A stretch of DNA of 64,000 bases from Butyricicoccus pullicaecorum (GCA_018365995.1 JAGZIY010000010.1:14331-78330); one strand, 5' to 3'; positions 16,887 through 25,367 are shown, counted from the first letter of the stretch. The notes: generated by a model from the letters alone, not told the origin. A program made the numbers and translations.

Positions 16887-17990
16887 TTAAGACGGAAAAT
16901 TGATTTGAAAAACACTTCCTTTGGGAGAATTTGAACACACACAAATTTGTGCATGGTGCCGTTCCAGTATCTTTTTACACACTGCAAGACCCAATCCGCT
17001 CCCACCGACTGCCCGACTTCTGGATGGATCCACTCGAAAGAAGGGTTCAAATACTGCATTATGGTAAGGTTCCGGAATGCCATCGCCCTGATCGATAATT
17101 CTTATCTGGATGGAATCTGGAGTTTTTTGGACGGTAACAGTAACCTGCGTTTTGGGTGGGCTGTATTTTACTGCATTCTCCAATAGATTATAAAAGACCC
17201 GTTCCAGCAGACTATCCTGCCCGAAAACAAAACATTCCGTTTCCTCAATTTGGACATGGATTTCTTTTTCATCTGCGATGCTGGATAGTTCTTCTGCGAC
17301 ATCATAAAGTAAGGGATACAGGGGTACAGGTGTCATATTTTCCAATGGTAAATCCTTGCTGAACCAAAGCAAATCTTCAATAAGTTTGGACAGCCGCTCC
17401 AACTGTATACTCATAGAATTTATCATTTCCTGTGTTTCCGGATTGCTGTCTTTTGATAAAGCGAAAACATCCAGCTTTGCCCGCATGACAGTTAAAGGCG
17501 TTCGCAGTTCGTGGGCTGCATTTGCAGAGAATTGTTTTTGTAAAAGGAATGAACGCTGCAAGTCGGTCATCATTTGATTAAAGGATATGGTCAGCTGCCT
17601 GATTTCATCCGCACTTTGTGGAAGGGTGATTGGATCTCCTAAATTCTCAATATTGCGTTTTTGCACTTCATTGGACAAATTATGGATTGGTTTCAGAACA
17701 TATCCGGCTGCAAAATAAGTGGATACACTTCCAATCAGAACAATAAAAATGGTAGCGATTGCGGTCTTTTGCTGAAAGATTTGGTAGTAAGGCTCTTTGG
17801 CTGGTTTCACAGCAGGCTCTAACGGCAAAATTGGAGTAGAATTGCCTTTTATAGCGGGCATTATAGTGGCGGCTTCTATCATGCTCGCAGCCGACATATT
17901 CGAAAGCAGTGTCAAAGTAAGGCAGGAAACCAGAAGGAACAGGCTGGCAACCAGCGTAAAACGCATCCGCAGTGGAATCTTTTTCAGCAT
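16887..17990 (-). CDS. Sensor histidine kinase
   Basis: A 367-residue membrane kinase with a first membrane helix at about 10-32, a short extracytoplasmic part and a second helix at about 77-97. HAMP follows, then the H-box SANAAHELRTPL with His160, and N (NLLENAVKYS), G1 (DQGDGIP) and G2 (GGSGLGLA) boxes. It partners the response regulator directly upstream, which it overlaps by 7 bp. The 45-residue outer loop is proline-rich and small, so it may sense a membrane signal or a partner. The MATE and redox neighbours suggest control of drug or oxidative responses. Confidence 0.93.
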   Translation of the reverse strand: MLKKIPLRMRFTLVASLFLLVSCLTLTLLSNMSAASMIEAATIMPAIKGNSTPILPLEPAVKPAKEPYYQIFQQKTAIATIFIVLIGSVSTYFAAGYVLKPIHNLSNEVQKRNIENLGDPITLPQSADEIRQLTISFNQMMTDLQRSFLLQKQFSANAAHELRTPLTVMRAKLDVFALSKDSNPETQEMINSMSIQLERLSKLIEDLLWFSKDLPLENMTPVPLYPLLYDVAEELSSIADEKEIHVQIEETECFVFGQDSLLERVFYNLLENAVKYSPPKTQVTVTVQKTPDSIQIRIIDQGDGIPEPYHNAVFEPFFRVDPSRSRAVGGSGLGLAVCKKILERHHAQICVCSNSPKGSVFQINFPS

Positions 17991-18649
17991 AATCGGTATC
18001 CCTCTCCGATTCTCGTTTGAATAGGGTCATGTCCCAAAACATGTTTTAACTTCTTACGCAGAGCTGACAAATGTACTCGAATGGAATTGCTGAAGGGGTT
18101 CGCATCTCCATTCCAAACATGGTCAATCAATTCCTGTTGGGTAATCAGACGCTCCTGATTCAACAGAAAATATTCTAAAATTGAAAATTCCTTAGCCGTA
18201 AGGTTGACTGGCTCTCCGTTGATTTCGATAGTTTGACTCAGGGTATGCAGAGAGATCCCCTGATAAGTCAAACAGCTGGACTGCTGGACAAATTTGCGGT
18301 TTAATAACACACGGATACGCGCTTCCAGTTCGGCAAAATGAAACGGTTTGGTCAGGTAGTCACTGGCTCCCAATTCAAAGCCCAATAGTTTGCTGTCTAA
18401 TTCTGAGTTGGCAGATAGGATCAATACCTTGGTTTGGGGGTGTTCTTTACGGAGTTCTTTCAAGATAGAAAAACCATCCATTCTAGGAAGATTTAGATCC
18501 AGCACGATTAAGTCATATTCTTCATCAACCGCCATTTGACAGCCGGTTTTTCCGTCGTCCGCCTGATCCACAGCATAGCCTTTTAATCGCAGTCCCTTGC
18601 TAATATCCTGTAATAATTCTTTTTCATCCTCTATAATTAAAAGTCTCAT
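17984..18649 (-). CDS. OmpR/PhoB-family response regulator
   Basis: A 221-residue regulator with receiver domain 1-115 (acidic IIEDE, phospho-acceptor Asp51 in IVLDLNLP, Lys in LTKPFHF) and a winged-helix DNA-binding domain (about 125-221). Its start overlaps the MATE gene by 4 bp and its end overlaps the kinase gene, so the system is made with the exporter. Targets probably include its own cluster. Confidence 0.94.
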   Translation of the reverse strand: MRLLIIEDEKELLQDISKGLRLKGYAVDQADDGKTGCQMAVDEEYDLIVLDLNLPRMDGFSILKELRKEHPQTKVLILSANSELDSKLLGFELGASDYLTKPFHFAELEARIRVLLNRKFVQQSSCLTYQGISLHTLSQTIEINGEPVNLTAKEFSILEYFLLNQERLITQQELIDHVWNGDANPFSNSIRVHLSALRKKLKHVLGHDPIQTRIGEGYRLC

Positions 18650-19995
18650 TGCAAACTCCTATGTTTATACAAATCTTTACTCCATACAGATAATAAAATT
18701 GCCAACACACCGCTGAAAAGACCTGCAAATAATGGCATGAAACATACGCCATCGAAGCCCCATAGAGGAACCAAGGCAGCCAAACATATAAGCGGGAAAA
18801 ACAATGTGCCGCAGATGGAAACCGCAAAAGACTTGCCAGCCTGTCCCATTGCAGTCAAATAACTTGACAGGCAGCGATAGATCCAGTTTACCAAATAAGA
18901 AAATGCGTAAAGTTCCATTGCATGTGCGCTTAATTCCAGCAATGCAGTATCTTCTGGTGTTACAAAAAAGGGGATGATCCGGTTGCCGCCATACCGCAGA
19001 AAGAAAAATGCTCCCAAGGACAAAAGTGCCGCTGATAAAAGGACTCTTTTTTCCAGAGAAAGAACCCTCTTTTTCAATCCTGCTGCGTGACAATAACTGA
19101 TTGGCGGCTGCATGGAATCACACATTCCAAAAATCATCATTACCATCAAGCTGTCTACATACAGAACAATCGACATAGCTGCAACCGCTGTGGTTCCGCC
19201 CAAGCGCATCAGAACAATATTCAAGATAAATGCCATAACAGAACTGGAAATATTACTGAAAAATTCTGAAGAACCATTTGCCAACAGGGAGACAAACTGC
19301 TTTGCTGGAAATTTTCCTTTTATAAACCGAAGCTCAAGTTTCTTCCTGAAAAACGGAAGCAGCGAAAAAAAGCTTCCAATTGCCATGCTGATGCAGCTTG
19401 CCAATGCAGCACCCAACACACCGCTTTCAAAAACTACAATCAGTAAGAAATCCAACACGATGTTCAGCAGCGCTGTGGAGATATTGAGAATCATACTGTA
19501 TTTTTGGCGATTACAGATGCGCAGATAATTGTCTGCTGCATAATAGACCATTGTTACAGGAGAGAACAGCGCATACACACCCATATACACAAACGCATAC
19601 TGCAAAGCTTGACCATTTGCTCCCATAAGCATAAAAACAGGCTTTGTGAAAAAAAGGAAGAACAGACCCGTCAGTATAGAAACTGCAAAAATAATCTTGA
19701 TAGAAAAACTGAAAATGCGATTTGCGGCTTCTTTGTTCCTTTCCCCAAGGAACATTGCAATTTGTACAGAGGAACCGACTGCTATCATATCCGCGATTGC
19801 AAATGAGATATTGACCAGAGGCATGGCAAGGTTTACAGCTGCAAGCGCATTTTCGCCAACATATCGTCCAACAAAAATACCATCTGCTATAGTATATAAA
19901 GCGCCAAATACCATGCTGCACATAGCAGGAAGTGCACAATGCAAAAATAATTTTGAGGGGGACTGGGTTTCAAAAGCCAAAGAGTTATGATTCAT
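18646..19995 (-). CDS. MATE family efflux transporter
   Basis: A 449-residue protein with twelve predicted membrane segments. It has typical MATE patterns, such as GALYTIADGIFVGRYVG near the N-terminus and a repeated second half. It exports cationic compounds using an ion gradient; the substrate cannot be told. Its start overlaps the MarR stop by 11 bp, placing it under that repressor. AT-richness is higher than in the flanking housekeeping genes. Confidence 0.92.
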   Translation of the reverse strand: MNHNSLAFETQSPSKLFLHCALPAMCSMVFGALYTIADGIFVGRYVGENALAAVNLAMPLVNISFAIADMIAVGSSVQIAMFLGERNKEAANRIFSFSIKIIFAVSILTGLFFLFFTKPVFMLMGANGQALQYAFVYMGVYALFSPVTMVYYAADNYLRICNRQKYSMILNISTALLNIVLDFLLIVVFESGVLGAALASCISMAIGSFFSLLPFFRKKLELRFIKGKFPAKQFVSLLANGSSEFFSNISSSVMAFILNIVLMRLGGTTAVAAMSIVLYVDSLMVMMIFGMCDSMQPPISYCHAAGLKKRVLSLEKRVLLSAALLSLGAFFFLRYGGNRIIPFFVTPEDTALLELSAHAMELYAFSYLVNWIYRCLSSYLTAMGQAGKSFAVSICGTLFFPLICLAALVPLWGFDGVCFMPLFAGLFSGVLAILLSVWSKDLYKHRSLQ

Positions 19996-20440
19996 GTTGT
20001 TTTTCTCCGGTGTAGTCGTTGAGTTTTTGATTCATTACATCCGTAAAATACTCGATTGCAGAGATGAAATCAGATGCGTATTTTTCAATGGTCTGCTGTA
20101 TGGCGGCATCTTCCATTTCAAATAACTCTGCAAGTAATTTCTGGGTAAATGTTTTTCCTGCATCGGTAAGCTCTATATTTTTTTCTTTCTTTCCGGTAGA
20201 TGTAAGCGTAACATAACCGCTGTTGATACATTCTTTGACAACAGTATTGATGGTTGTTCGGGGGATGAGCCATTCCTCACAAATCTGCTTCTGACTATGG
20301 GATTTTCCATCAGAAAGAGCGTACAGCAGGGAAAGCATGTTTTCTTTTGTCCCCGATTTTTTGGCAATCAGGTAATAAATACCGTCTATTTTATTGAGTG
20401 CAATCATCAGTCTGCGGATTTCTGTGCGAGTATTGTTCAT
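19985..20440 (-). CDS. MarR-family repressor
   Basis: A 151-residue winged-helix regulator that binds DNA as a dimer. The helix-turn-helix is KSHSQKQICEEWLIPRTTINTVV with the wing around TSTGKKEKNIELTDAGK. It is the first gene of the unit with the MATE exporter, response regulator and kinase. A perfect palindrome inside its promoter (20481-20500) is the likely operator, so it should repress its own operon until a ligand releases it. Confidence 0.92.
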   Translation of the reverse strand: MNNTRTEIRRLMIALNKIDGIYYLIAKKSGTKENMLSLLYALSDGKSHSQKQICEEWLIPRTTINTVVKECINSGYVTLTSTGKKEKNIELTDAGKTFTQKLLAELFEMEDAAIQQTIEKYASDFISAIEYFTDVMNQKLNDYTGEKQHES

Positions 20441-20477
20441 AGCGTGTCTCCTTGCTTATAATTCGAATTCGTATTTT

Positions 20478-20506
20478 ATTTTAATACGGATTCGTATTAA
20501 AGTCAA
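20478..20506 (-). promoter_or_regulatory. MarR-operon promoter with operator palindrome
   Basis: TTGACT and TAAAAT are separated by 17 bp on the minus strand. The perfect palindrome TTAATACG-NNNN-CGTATTAA (20481-20500) fills the spacer and touches the -35. A second ATTCGTATT half site follows at about 20467-20475. Confidence 0.8.
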
Positions 20507-20584
20507 TATGAATCGTCTTACGTTTCCCGCTTGACATTGTAGAAAAGATTTGCAGGCAACAGCGGAAATTATCAAAATGCCGCC

Positions 20585-20614
20585 TTGACGGAATGATGTG
20601 CTTTGTCGTATAAT
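20585..20614 (+). promoter_or_regulatory. Promoter of rnpB
   Basis: TTGACG and consensus TATAAT with an 18-bp spacer. The expected start near 20621 matches the first base of the P1 helix of RNase P RNA. Confidence 0.8.
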
Positions 20615-20620
20615 AAAAAA

Positions 20621-20958
20621 CATGAGTAATCCTGACGGTCGCGTGCCGGCTCTTGCTGGTATGAGGAAAGTCCGGGCTGCATAGGGTACGGATAGCAGAT
20701 AACGTCTGCCGAAGGTGACTTCAGGAATAGTGCAACAGAGAGATACCGCCGGCTTTTGAGCCGGTAAGGGTGGAAAGGCGAGGTAAGAGCTCACCGCGCC
20801 CCATGGTAACATGGGGGGCCTGTAAACTCTATCCGCAGCAACATCGACAGGAGCCATGACTGACCCGGTCGCTCCGACTGATGGCTTGAGGCGTGCGGTG
20901 ACGTGCGTCCCAGATAGATGATCGTCCACGACAGAACCCGGCTTATGGATTGCTCATA
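20621..20958 (+). ncRNA. rnpB: RNase P RNA, class A
   Basis: About 338 nt. The universal parts are present: GAGGAAAGTCCGGGCT, the AACGTCTGCC-GAAGGTGA region, AATAGTGCAACAGAGAG, and the 3' ACAGAACCCGGCTTA. P1 forms from GAGTAATCC near the 5' end and GGATTGCTC at the 3' end. It is the catalytic RNA that trims tRNA 5' ends. It has its own promoter and terminator between the MarR gene and an unknown gene. Confidence 0.97.
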
Positions 20959-20972
20959 CTTGTTTTAATGTT

Positions 20973-21003
20973 AAAAGATTCGCCTGTTTTGGCGATTCTT
21001 TTG
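20973..21003 (+). terminator. Terminator of rnpB
   Basis: GATTCGCC and GGCGATTC pair (one mismatch) around TGTTTT, followed by TTTTGCATTT. Confidence 0.7.
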
Positions 21004-21097
21004 CATTTATAGGCGAAAAAAGTGACAAGCAAAAAATGCTTGTCAGTGAAAATTTTTCATACCAATATGGCAGTATAAAAGTGGGGGTGTATTTTAG

Positions 21098-21616
21098 ATG
21101 CATCATCTGCAACAAGCTGAACCTAAGTTTGATTACCTTGAGGTGATATGTTTTCAGGTTGATGAAACTATATTTTACTGTATATGGTTCAGTGATGATG
21201 AAACGGATGGATTTCTGCTCGAGAATTCGAAAGTAAAGGTATTTGATTCCGAAGCTGCCGCCTTTGCCTTTTTACAGTCTTTTTCCTCATATCAAAAGAC
21301 AATTGGGCTGACCGTGTATGATGTCAATCAAATTGTTCAAATCGTTATGGGAACCAGTGCGCTGGACCCTTGCAGGATACTTAATTTTTGGAATATCGCA
21401 GGTGATCTTGCCAACAGTACGGGGATTCCTTATGAAGGAAATCAAAAGGACAGATTGACAAACGGAATTTATGATAAATTGTTCTGCGGAAACAATCTGC
21501 CTGCAATCAACACCTCTGGTCATATTTATGTTCCGCAATTTACTCAAGAAGAATCTGTCAGGCTCACTGAAATATTGATAGATGGGATTGCACATATTAG
21601 AAAGATGTTGGCTTGA
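21098..21616 (+). CDS. Unknown 172-residue protein
   Basis: A soluble acidic protein with no signal peptide or membrane segment, and no motif that I recognise. It begins MHHLQQAEPKF and has a strand-rich first half. GGGGGTG stands about 10 bases before the ATG, an acceptable ribosome site. Codon use is AT-rich. It stands alone between rnpB and the toxin-antitoxin locus, on the same strand as both. It may belong to the same accessory patch. Confidence 0.6.
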   Translation: MHHLQQAEPKFDYLEVICFQVDETIFYCIWFSDDETDGFLLENSKVKVFDSEAAAFAFLQSFSSYQKTIGLTVYDVNQIVQIVMGTSALDPCRILNFWNIAGDLANSTGIPYEGNQKDRLTNGIYDKLFCGNNLPAINTSGHIYVPQFTQEESVRLTEILIDGIAHIRKMLA

Positions 21617-21691
21617 CAGTCAGATTTTTTACGAAACAGGATTGTCTGTTTGCTTTTATGCCGCCAAAGTCAGTGCAACATGTAATTTTTG

Positions 21692-21720
21692 TTGCAATCT
21701 GTCTAAATCTGTGCTATCCT
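21692..21720 (+). promoter_or_regulatory. Promoter of the putative toxin mRNA
   Basis: TTGCAA and TATCCT with a 17-bp spacer. The mRNA would start near 21727, leaving a 120-nt structured leader before the toxin start. Confidence 0.55.
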
Positions 21721-21747
21721 GAGTAACAGGAAAAATAAGATTTTTCA

Positions 21748-21997
21748 GCGCGCTGCCGATACCAGCGGTAGGCGGTTATTTGCCCTCCATTCCTTCACAG
21801 GAAGGAGGTGAGTTCTCCCATTCCAACCCGGAAGGGGGTGAACGCTGTGTATGCAAAGATTGCACGTATTCTGCTTTTTACAGCATTCTTTATGTGGCTT
21901 TTCACTACATATGCAAAATGACCGCCCAAGACTCTCAAACTTAGCGGTCATTTCGATCTAAAATTTTGAGGGCATAACCGTCTACCGGCAACGCGCC
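21748..21997. repeat. Inverted repeat flanking the putative toxin gene
   Basis: The arm at 21748-21787 and the reverse complement of 21968-21997 share GCGCG-TGCCG-GGTAG-CGGTTAT-TGCCCTC with small gaps. The arms lie in the leader of the toxin mRNA and at the 5' end of the antisense RNA, so both RNAs begin with the same motif. Confidence 0.65.
21847..21921 (+). CDS. Putative type I toxin, 24-residue hydrophobic peptide
   Basis: A GTG start after a near-perfect AAGGGGGTGA ribosome site encodes 24 residues. A basic start (YAKIAR) leads into one membrane helix (ILLFTAFFMWLFTTY) and a Lys end. This is the build of small membrane-depolarising toxins. An in-frame GTG at 21838 would add three residues. 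A second, even better ribosome site (AAGGAGGTGA, 21803-21812) lies upstream without a normal start codon and may be a decoy or a stand-by site. A strong antisense promoter and shared terminator support the toxin reading. Confidence 0.6.
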   Translation: MYAKIARILLFTAFFMWLFTTYAK

Positions 21998-22005
21998 CTT
22001 TTTAT
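21913..22005 (-). ncRNA. Putative antisense antitoxin RNA
   Basis: An RNA of about 93 nt is predicted from the consensus promoter at 22012-22040 to the hairpin TGACCGC...GCGGTCA followed by TTTT (arms within 21916-21954). It overlaps the 3' end and tail of the toxin gene from the opposite strand. The hairpin can serve as terminator for both RNAs, as in par/Fst- and TxpA-type loci. Confidence 0.6.
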
Positions 22006-22011
22006 ATTCTC

Positions 22012-22040
22012 AGTATAACCGCATATTGTGAAATTGTCAA
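22012..22040 (-). promoter_or_regulatory. Strong promoter of the antisense RNA
   Basis: TTGACA and TATACT on the minus strand with a 17-bp spacer, among the best promoters in the window. No minus-strand protein gene lies in front of it, so it must drive an RNA. Confidence 0.8.
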
Positions 22041-22100
22041 CCCGTCTTGTTGGTTGCTTTTATGTCATGTACCTAAATAAAATAGAATTAGATAAAAATA

Positions 22101-22150
22101 ATCCCTCCAACAAACAGCCTGATTTAGGGCAGCTTGTTGGAGGGATTTTG
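22101..22150 (-). terminator. Terminator of the isomerase/dehydrogenase operon
   Basis: CCCTCCAACAA pairs perfectly with TTGTTGGAGGG around a 20-base loop, followed by ATTATTTTTAT on the minus strand. It lies 44 bp past the isomerase stop. Confidence 0.8.
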
Positions 22151-22193
22151 TATTGGTGATATAGAGCCTTTATCGCACGAGATTCACCTGTGT

Positions 22194-23144
22194 TCAGATG
22201 TCATAATCATAGGGCATGGCTTCCTTCAAAACCTGCGTAGATTTTCTGATACCAGTAAGGGCTGGCATGGTCAAGTCCTCCATTTCCTGACTGACGGGAC
22301 CGTCATACCCTTCCATGCTCAGTACGGACAGGAACTCCTTCCACCAACGTACATCGTGTCCGTGACCGAGTGCAACATAGTTCCATGTGCGTTTTGCAAA
22401 CTGGTCAATAGTTTTTGTATCCAGAACGCCATCTGCACCGACATAGTTTCGCTCAAGTCGTACATCTTTGGCATGGACGTGGTAAATGCGTTCTGCGCCC
22501 AGCTTATGGATTGCTGCAATGGGGTCACCGCCCATCCACATCAAGTGGGAGGGGTCGAGGTTCATGCCAATCATCGGTCCCACAGCGTCACGCAGACGGA
22601 TTAGCGTTTCGGGGTTATAAACCATCTGACAGCCATGATTTTCAAGCGCGATTTTTTCAATGCCGTTGACCTTAGCAAGTGCTACGGTATCCTTCCAGTA
22701 CGGAATGAGTACCTTGTCCCACTGCCAGTTCAAAATTTGGGTGGTAATGGGTGGCCAGCTTGTGATAATCCAGTTTGGGGTCTTATCATCGGGGGAACCA
22801 CCCGGGCAACCGGACATCATGACGATTTTTTTGACATTCAATAAGCCTGCCAGCCGAAAGGTCTTTTCAACGACTTCTTGATGCTGCTTGCCCTCGTCGT
22901 TCGGTGCCAATTGGTTTCCTGAGCAGTTGAGCGCTTCCAATTGCAGTCCGCGGCTATGGATCGCTTGCAGAAAGGCTTTGCGTGCCTGCTCGCTCTCAAG
23001 CATTTCGTCCAGATGGATATGGGGTGCTTTGGACCAGTTGCCGCAGGCGATTTCTATGGATTCATAGCCTAAGCCTGCCAGTGTATCTAACATTTCTTCA
23101 AATGGCATATATCCCAATCCATCGGTATTGAAGCATAGTCTCAT
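22194..23144 (-). CDS. Sugar-phosphate isomerase/epimerase family protein (TIM barrel)
   Basis: A 316-residue AP-endonuclease-2-like TIM barrel of the IolE/IolI type. Metal-ligand positions are visible: IALENHGC, MNLDPSHLMWMGGD, YHVHAKDV and the closing SQEMED. The ATG at 23144 follows GGAGGATCC; the longer frame is not needed. It is translated 19 bp after a Gfo/Idh/MocA dehydrogenase. That pair suggests inositol or rare-sugar catabolism. The exact substrate is unknown, and no transporter adjoins it. Confidence 0.88.
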   Translation of the reverse strand: MRLCFNTDGLGYMPFEEMLDTLAGLGYESIEIACGNWSKAPHIHLDEMLESEQARKAFLQAIHSRGLQLEALNCSGNQLAPNDEGKQHQEVVEKTFRLAGLLNVKKIVMMSGCPGGSPDDKTPNWIITSWPPITTQILNWQWDKVLIPYWKDTVALAKVNGIEKIALENHGCQMVYNPETLIRLRDAVGPMIGMNLDPSHLMWMGGDPIAAIHKLGAERIYHVHAKDVRLERNYVGADGVLDTKTIDQFAKRTWNYVALGHGHDVRWWKEFLSVLSMEGYDGPVSQEMEDLTMPALTGIRKSTQVLKEAMPYDYDI

Positions 23145-23163
23145 AGTGGGGGATCCTCCTTTC

Positions 23164-24177
23164 TTAATCCTTGTAGAAGTCTGGGGTTTCCGGCATGTGG
23201 ATATCAACAGGGTGCTGTTCATCGCGTGACTTGGAGGCTGCTGCTGCGGTCAACTGTCCCATATAGCCGTCCCACGCAGTCGGGCCATCTACCCGACCTT
23301 CTTGAGTAGCATGGATCCACTGCTGGAACTCGATGTTGTACGCCTCTGGAAAGCGCTCAGACCAGTCGTGACAAATCGGGGTTACGCGAGAATCACGGGT
23401 GCGGATCATGGCATTTGCAGGCTCGGGCAGGTTGAGTGTGCCTTCCTCACACACAACTTCACATTTGATATCATAGCCATAGTGGGAGAAAATGAAGGAT
23501 TCCACATCGATGCGGATACCGGATTCAGTGGTCAGATACATGATCTGTGGATCCTTCAGACCTTCGCAGGCATTGCGCGTTGTGCGCGGGAAAACAACTT
23601 CTGCCTTGACGTAATTTTCACCGAGCAGCCAACGCAGCACATCGATTTCATGAATCATGGAATTTTCTACCGGCATATTGGTGGTAAATCCTACGCCGCC
23701 ATCGTCATAATTGCGGTGCGCACAGTGCAGCATGAGCGGGTTGCCGAACTTTCCGCTGTCGAGCAGCTTTTTGAGCTGCTGATATCCGGGGTCAAAGCGG
23801 CGCATAAAGCCCACCTGTACCAGCTGTTTTCCAGCTGCCATTTCTGCGTCTACGATGCGCTTGCATGCCTCGGGAGTCGGTGCCAATGGCTTTTCACAGA
23901 ACACCGGCTTGCCAGCCTGAATGGCTGCCATGACATATTGCTCATGGAACGGATCTGCCGTTGCACAAATGACTGCTTCAATATCATCAGATGCAATCAT
24001 CTCCTCACCCGTGGCATAAGCCTGAATACCGTATGTTTCAGCAACTGATTTACAAAAATCAATATTGGCATCAGCACAGGCAATGACACGCCCGCCCTGT
24101 AAGGTGTTGTTGATGCGTTCAATGTGCGTGCGACCGATCGCACCTGTACCTACCAGACCGATTTTTAATTCTGCCAT
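23164..24177 (-). CDS. Gfo/Idh/MocA family oxidoreductase (inositol 2-dehydrogenase-like)
   Basis: A 337-residue NAD(P)-dependent dehydrogenase. The N-terminal Rossmann motif is GLVGTGAIGRTH, the family signature is CEKPLAPT with the catalytic Lys, and the conserved HEIDVLRWLLGE follows. It oxidises a sugar or cyclitol hydroxyl. It is the first gene of a two-gene operon with the isomerase, under likely control of the AraC regulator at 24501-25367. The substrate is not provable from sequence. Confidence 0.9.
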   Translation of the reverse strand: MAELKIGLVGTGAIGRTHIERINNTLQGGRVIACADANIDFCKSVAETYGIQAYATGEEMIASDDIEAVICATADPFHEQYVMAAIQAGKPVFCEKPLAPTPEACKRIVDAEMAAGKQLVQVGFMRRFDPGYQQLKKLLDSGKFGNPLMLHCAHRNYDDGGVGFTTNMPVENSMIHEIDVLRWLLGENYVKAEVVFPRTTRNACEGLKDPQIMYLTTESGIRIDVESFIFSHYGYDIKCEVVCEEGTLNLPEPANAMIRTRDSRVTPICHDWSERFPEAYNIEFQQWIHATQEGRVDGPTAWDGYMGQLTAAAASKSRDEQHPVDIHMPETPDFYKD

Positions 24178-24500
24178 GATAAAAACTCCTTTTCATATAG
24201 AAAAAATAAGGGATCTCAATCTATGTAACTGCTATATTTTGTTCCCATCGCGTGAGGGAACTCTGCCCATTGCATGATAATATATTGCAGAGTAAATATC
24301 AGAAGCACGAGAAGAACTTCAGGCTGTACTGTAATCGCAATGGGATCCTATATTTTTCATATTTTAGACAAGAACTTGCTTTTATTATAGAAGAATATGA
24401 AGAAATGTGTTAGTGCGATTCTGCCATGTTTTGCAGCATTTTTAAGAACAGACAAATAAAAATTATAAAATCCTGCACACATAATAAAAAAGCCGCTCTT
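24178..24500. promoter_or_regulatory. Control region of the dehydrogenase/isomerase operon
   Basis: 323 bp between two minus-strand genes. A consensus TATAAT (24384-24389, minus) lacks a good -35 (TAACAC at 17 bp), as expected for an activator-dependent promoter. The leader contains the inverted repeat GTTCCC-9-GGGAAC at 24241-24261. The terminator of the AraC gene begins at 24486. Confidence 0.45.
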
Positions 24501-24518
24501 TTAGGAGTCGGCTTTTTT
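24486..24518 (-). terminator. Terminator of the AraC-family gene
   Basis: AAAAAAGCCG and CGGCTTTTTT pair with an internal GAG/CTC extension, followed by T6 on the minus strand. It overlaps the last codons of the gene. Confidence 0.75.
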
Positions 24519-25367
24519 GTTATGCGATTTGGAAAAATGCCTGCGGTATTCCCGCGGCGCAATGCCAACATATTTTTTGAACATGGAGGTCAAGTGGCAG
24601 CTGCTGCCAAAGCCCAGCCGTTCTTCGATGACATGCACAGGCAGATTGGTTTCCATCAAAAGACTCTGCGCTTCGCCAATCCGGCGGTGGATTACATATT
24701 GTATGGGGGACAGACCCGTTTCTCGCTTGAAAATATGGGACAGATAGGAGGTACTGATGTGCATGTGCTTTGCAATTTCCGCAAGCGACAGAGATTCGGT
24801 ATAATGATGATCCAGATATTCTGTAATCTGCCGAATCAACGTCTCATTTTTTTGTTCGATTTGATTTCGTTCCTGCTTGCCATGCAGGTCAAGCGCCTGC
24901 TCTACCATCAGCAAGACACTGATTGCCATTTGCCGGCAAATATCAGAATTGCGGGGAGATGCGATATGAAGTTCATAAATATTTGGCATGATTTGACCGA
25001 TGGGCTTTTGATACTGATCGAGCTGCAAAACCGGGCGCTGGTATGACGAGATGAGACAGCCGGGCGGAAGCGCCTGCTTGTGCACACCGGATAGTGCGCA
25101 GCAATAGGTTTGCATCGTGTGCGCTTGAAAGGGAGCCTCTCCGTGAATGGTTTCCGCGTTGCAAATAATCAAATCGCCGGCTGCGACTGCGTATTCACGG
25201 CTGCCAACGATATAGCGTCCTTCGCCCTCGGATACATATAAAAGTTCTAGAATCCCTTTGTGTTTATGAAGCATGTGTGCGTGATTTTTGCTGTATGCTT
25301 CGTCCACGTAAAATACGTCTGCCAGCTTGGTTTGGTTGACCGCATCGTTATCTGTTTTTACATACAT
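24501..25367 (-). CDS. AraC-family transcriptional regulator
   Basis: A 288-residue regulator. An N-terminal cupin ligand domain (HKHKGILELLYVSEGEGRY, histidine-rich) precedes two C-terminal helix-turn-helix motifs (SLAEIAKHMHISTSYLSHIFK and the RIGEAQ...LGFGSSCHLTSMFKK region). It probably activates the adjacent dehydrogenase/isomerase operon when a sugar binds. That operon's promoter lacks a good -35, which fits activation. Orientation is the same as the target operon, and it ends at its own terminator. Confidence 0.9.
   Translation of the reverse strand: MYVKTDNDAVNQTKLADVFYVDEAYSKNHAHMLHKHKGILELLYVSEGEGRYIVGSREYAVAAGDLIICNAETIHGEAPFQAHTMQTYCCALSGVHKQALPPGCLISSYQRPVLQLDQYQKPIGQIMPNIYELHIASPRNSDICRQMAISVLLMVEQALDLHGKQERNQIEQKNETLIRQITEYLDHHYTESLSLAEIAKHMHISTSYLSHIFKRETGLSPIQYVIHRRIGEAQSLLMETNLPVHVIEERLGFGSSCHLTSMFKKYVGIAPREYRRHFSKSHNKKADS

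Noticed and set aside
20456..20929. 157-codon minus-strand frame
   Set aside because: It lies over RNase P RNA, whose conserved motifs explain the sequence.
21745..21951. 68-codon minus-strand frame opposite the toxin
   Set aside because: It begins inside the antisense RNA terminator and would need transcription past it. The ribosome site is poor.
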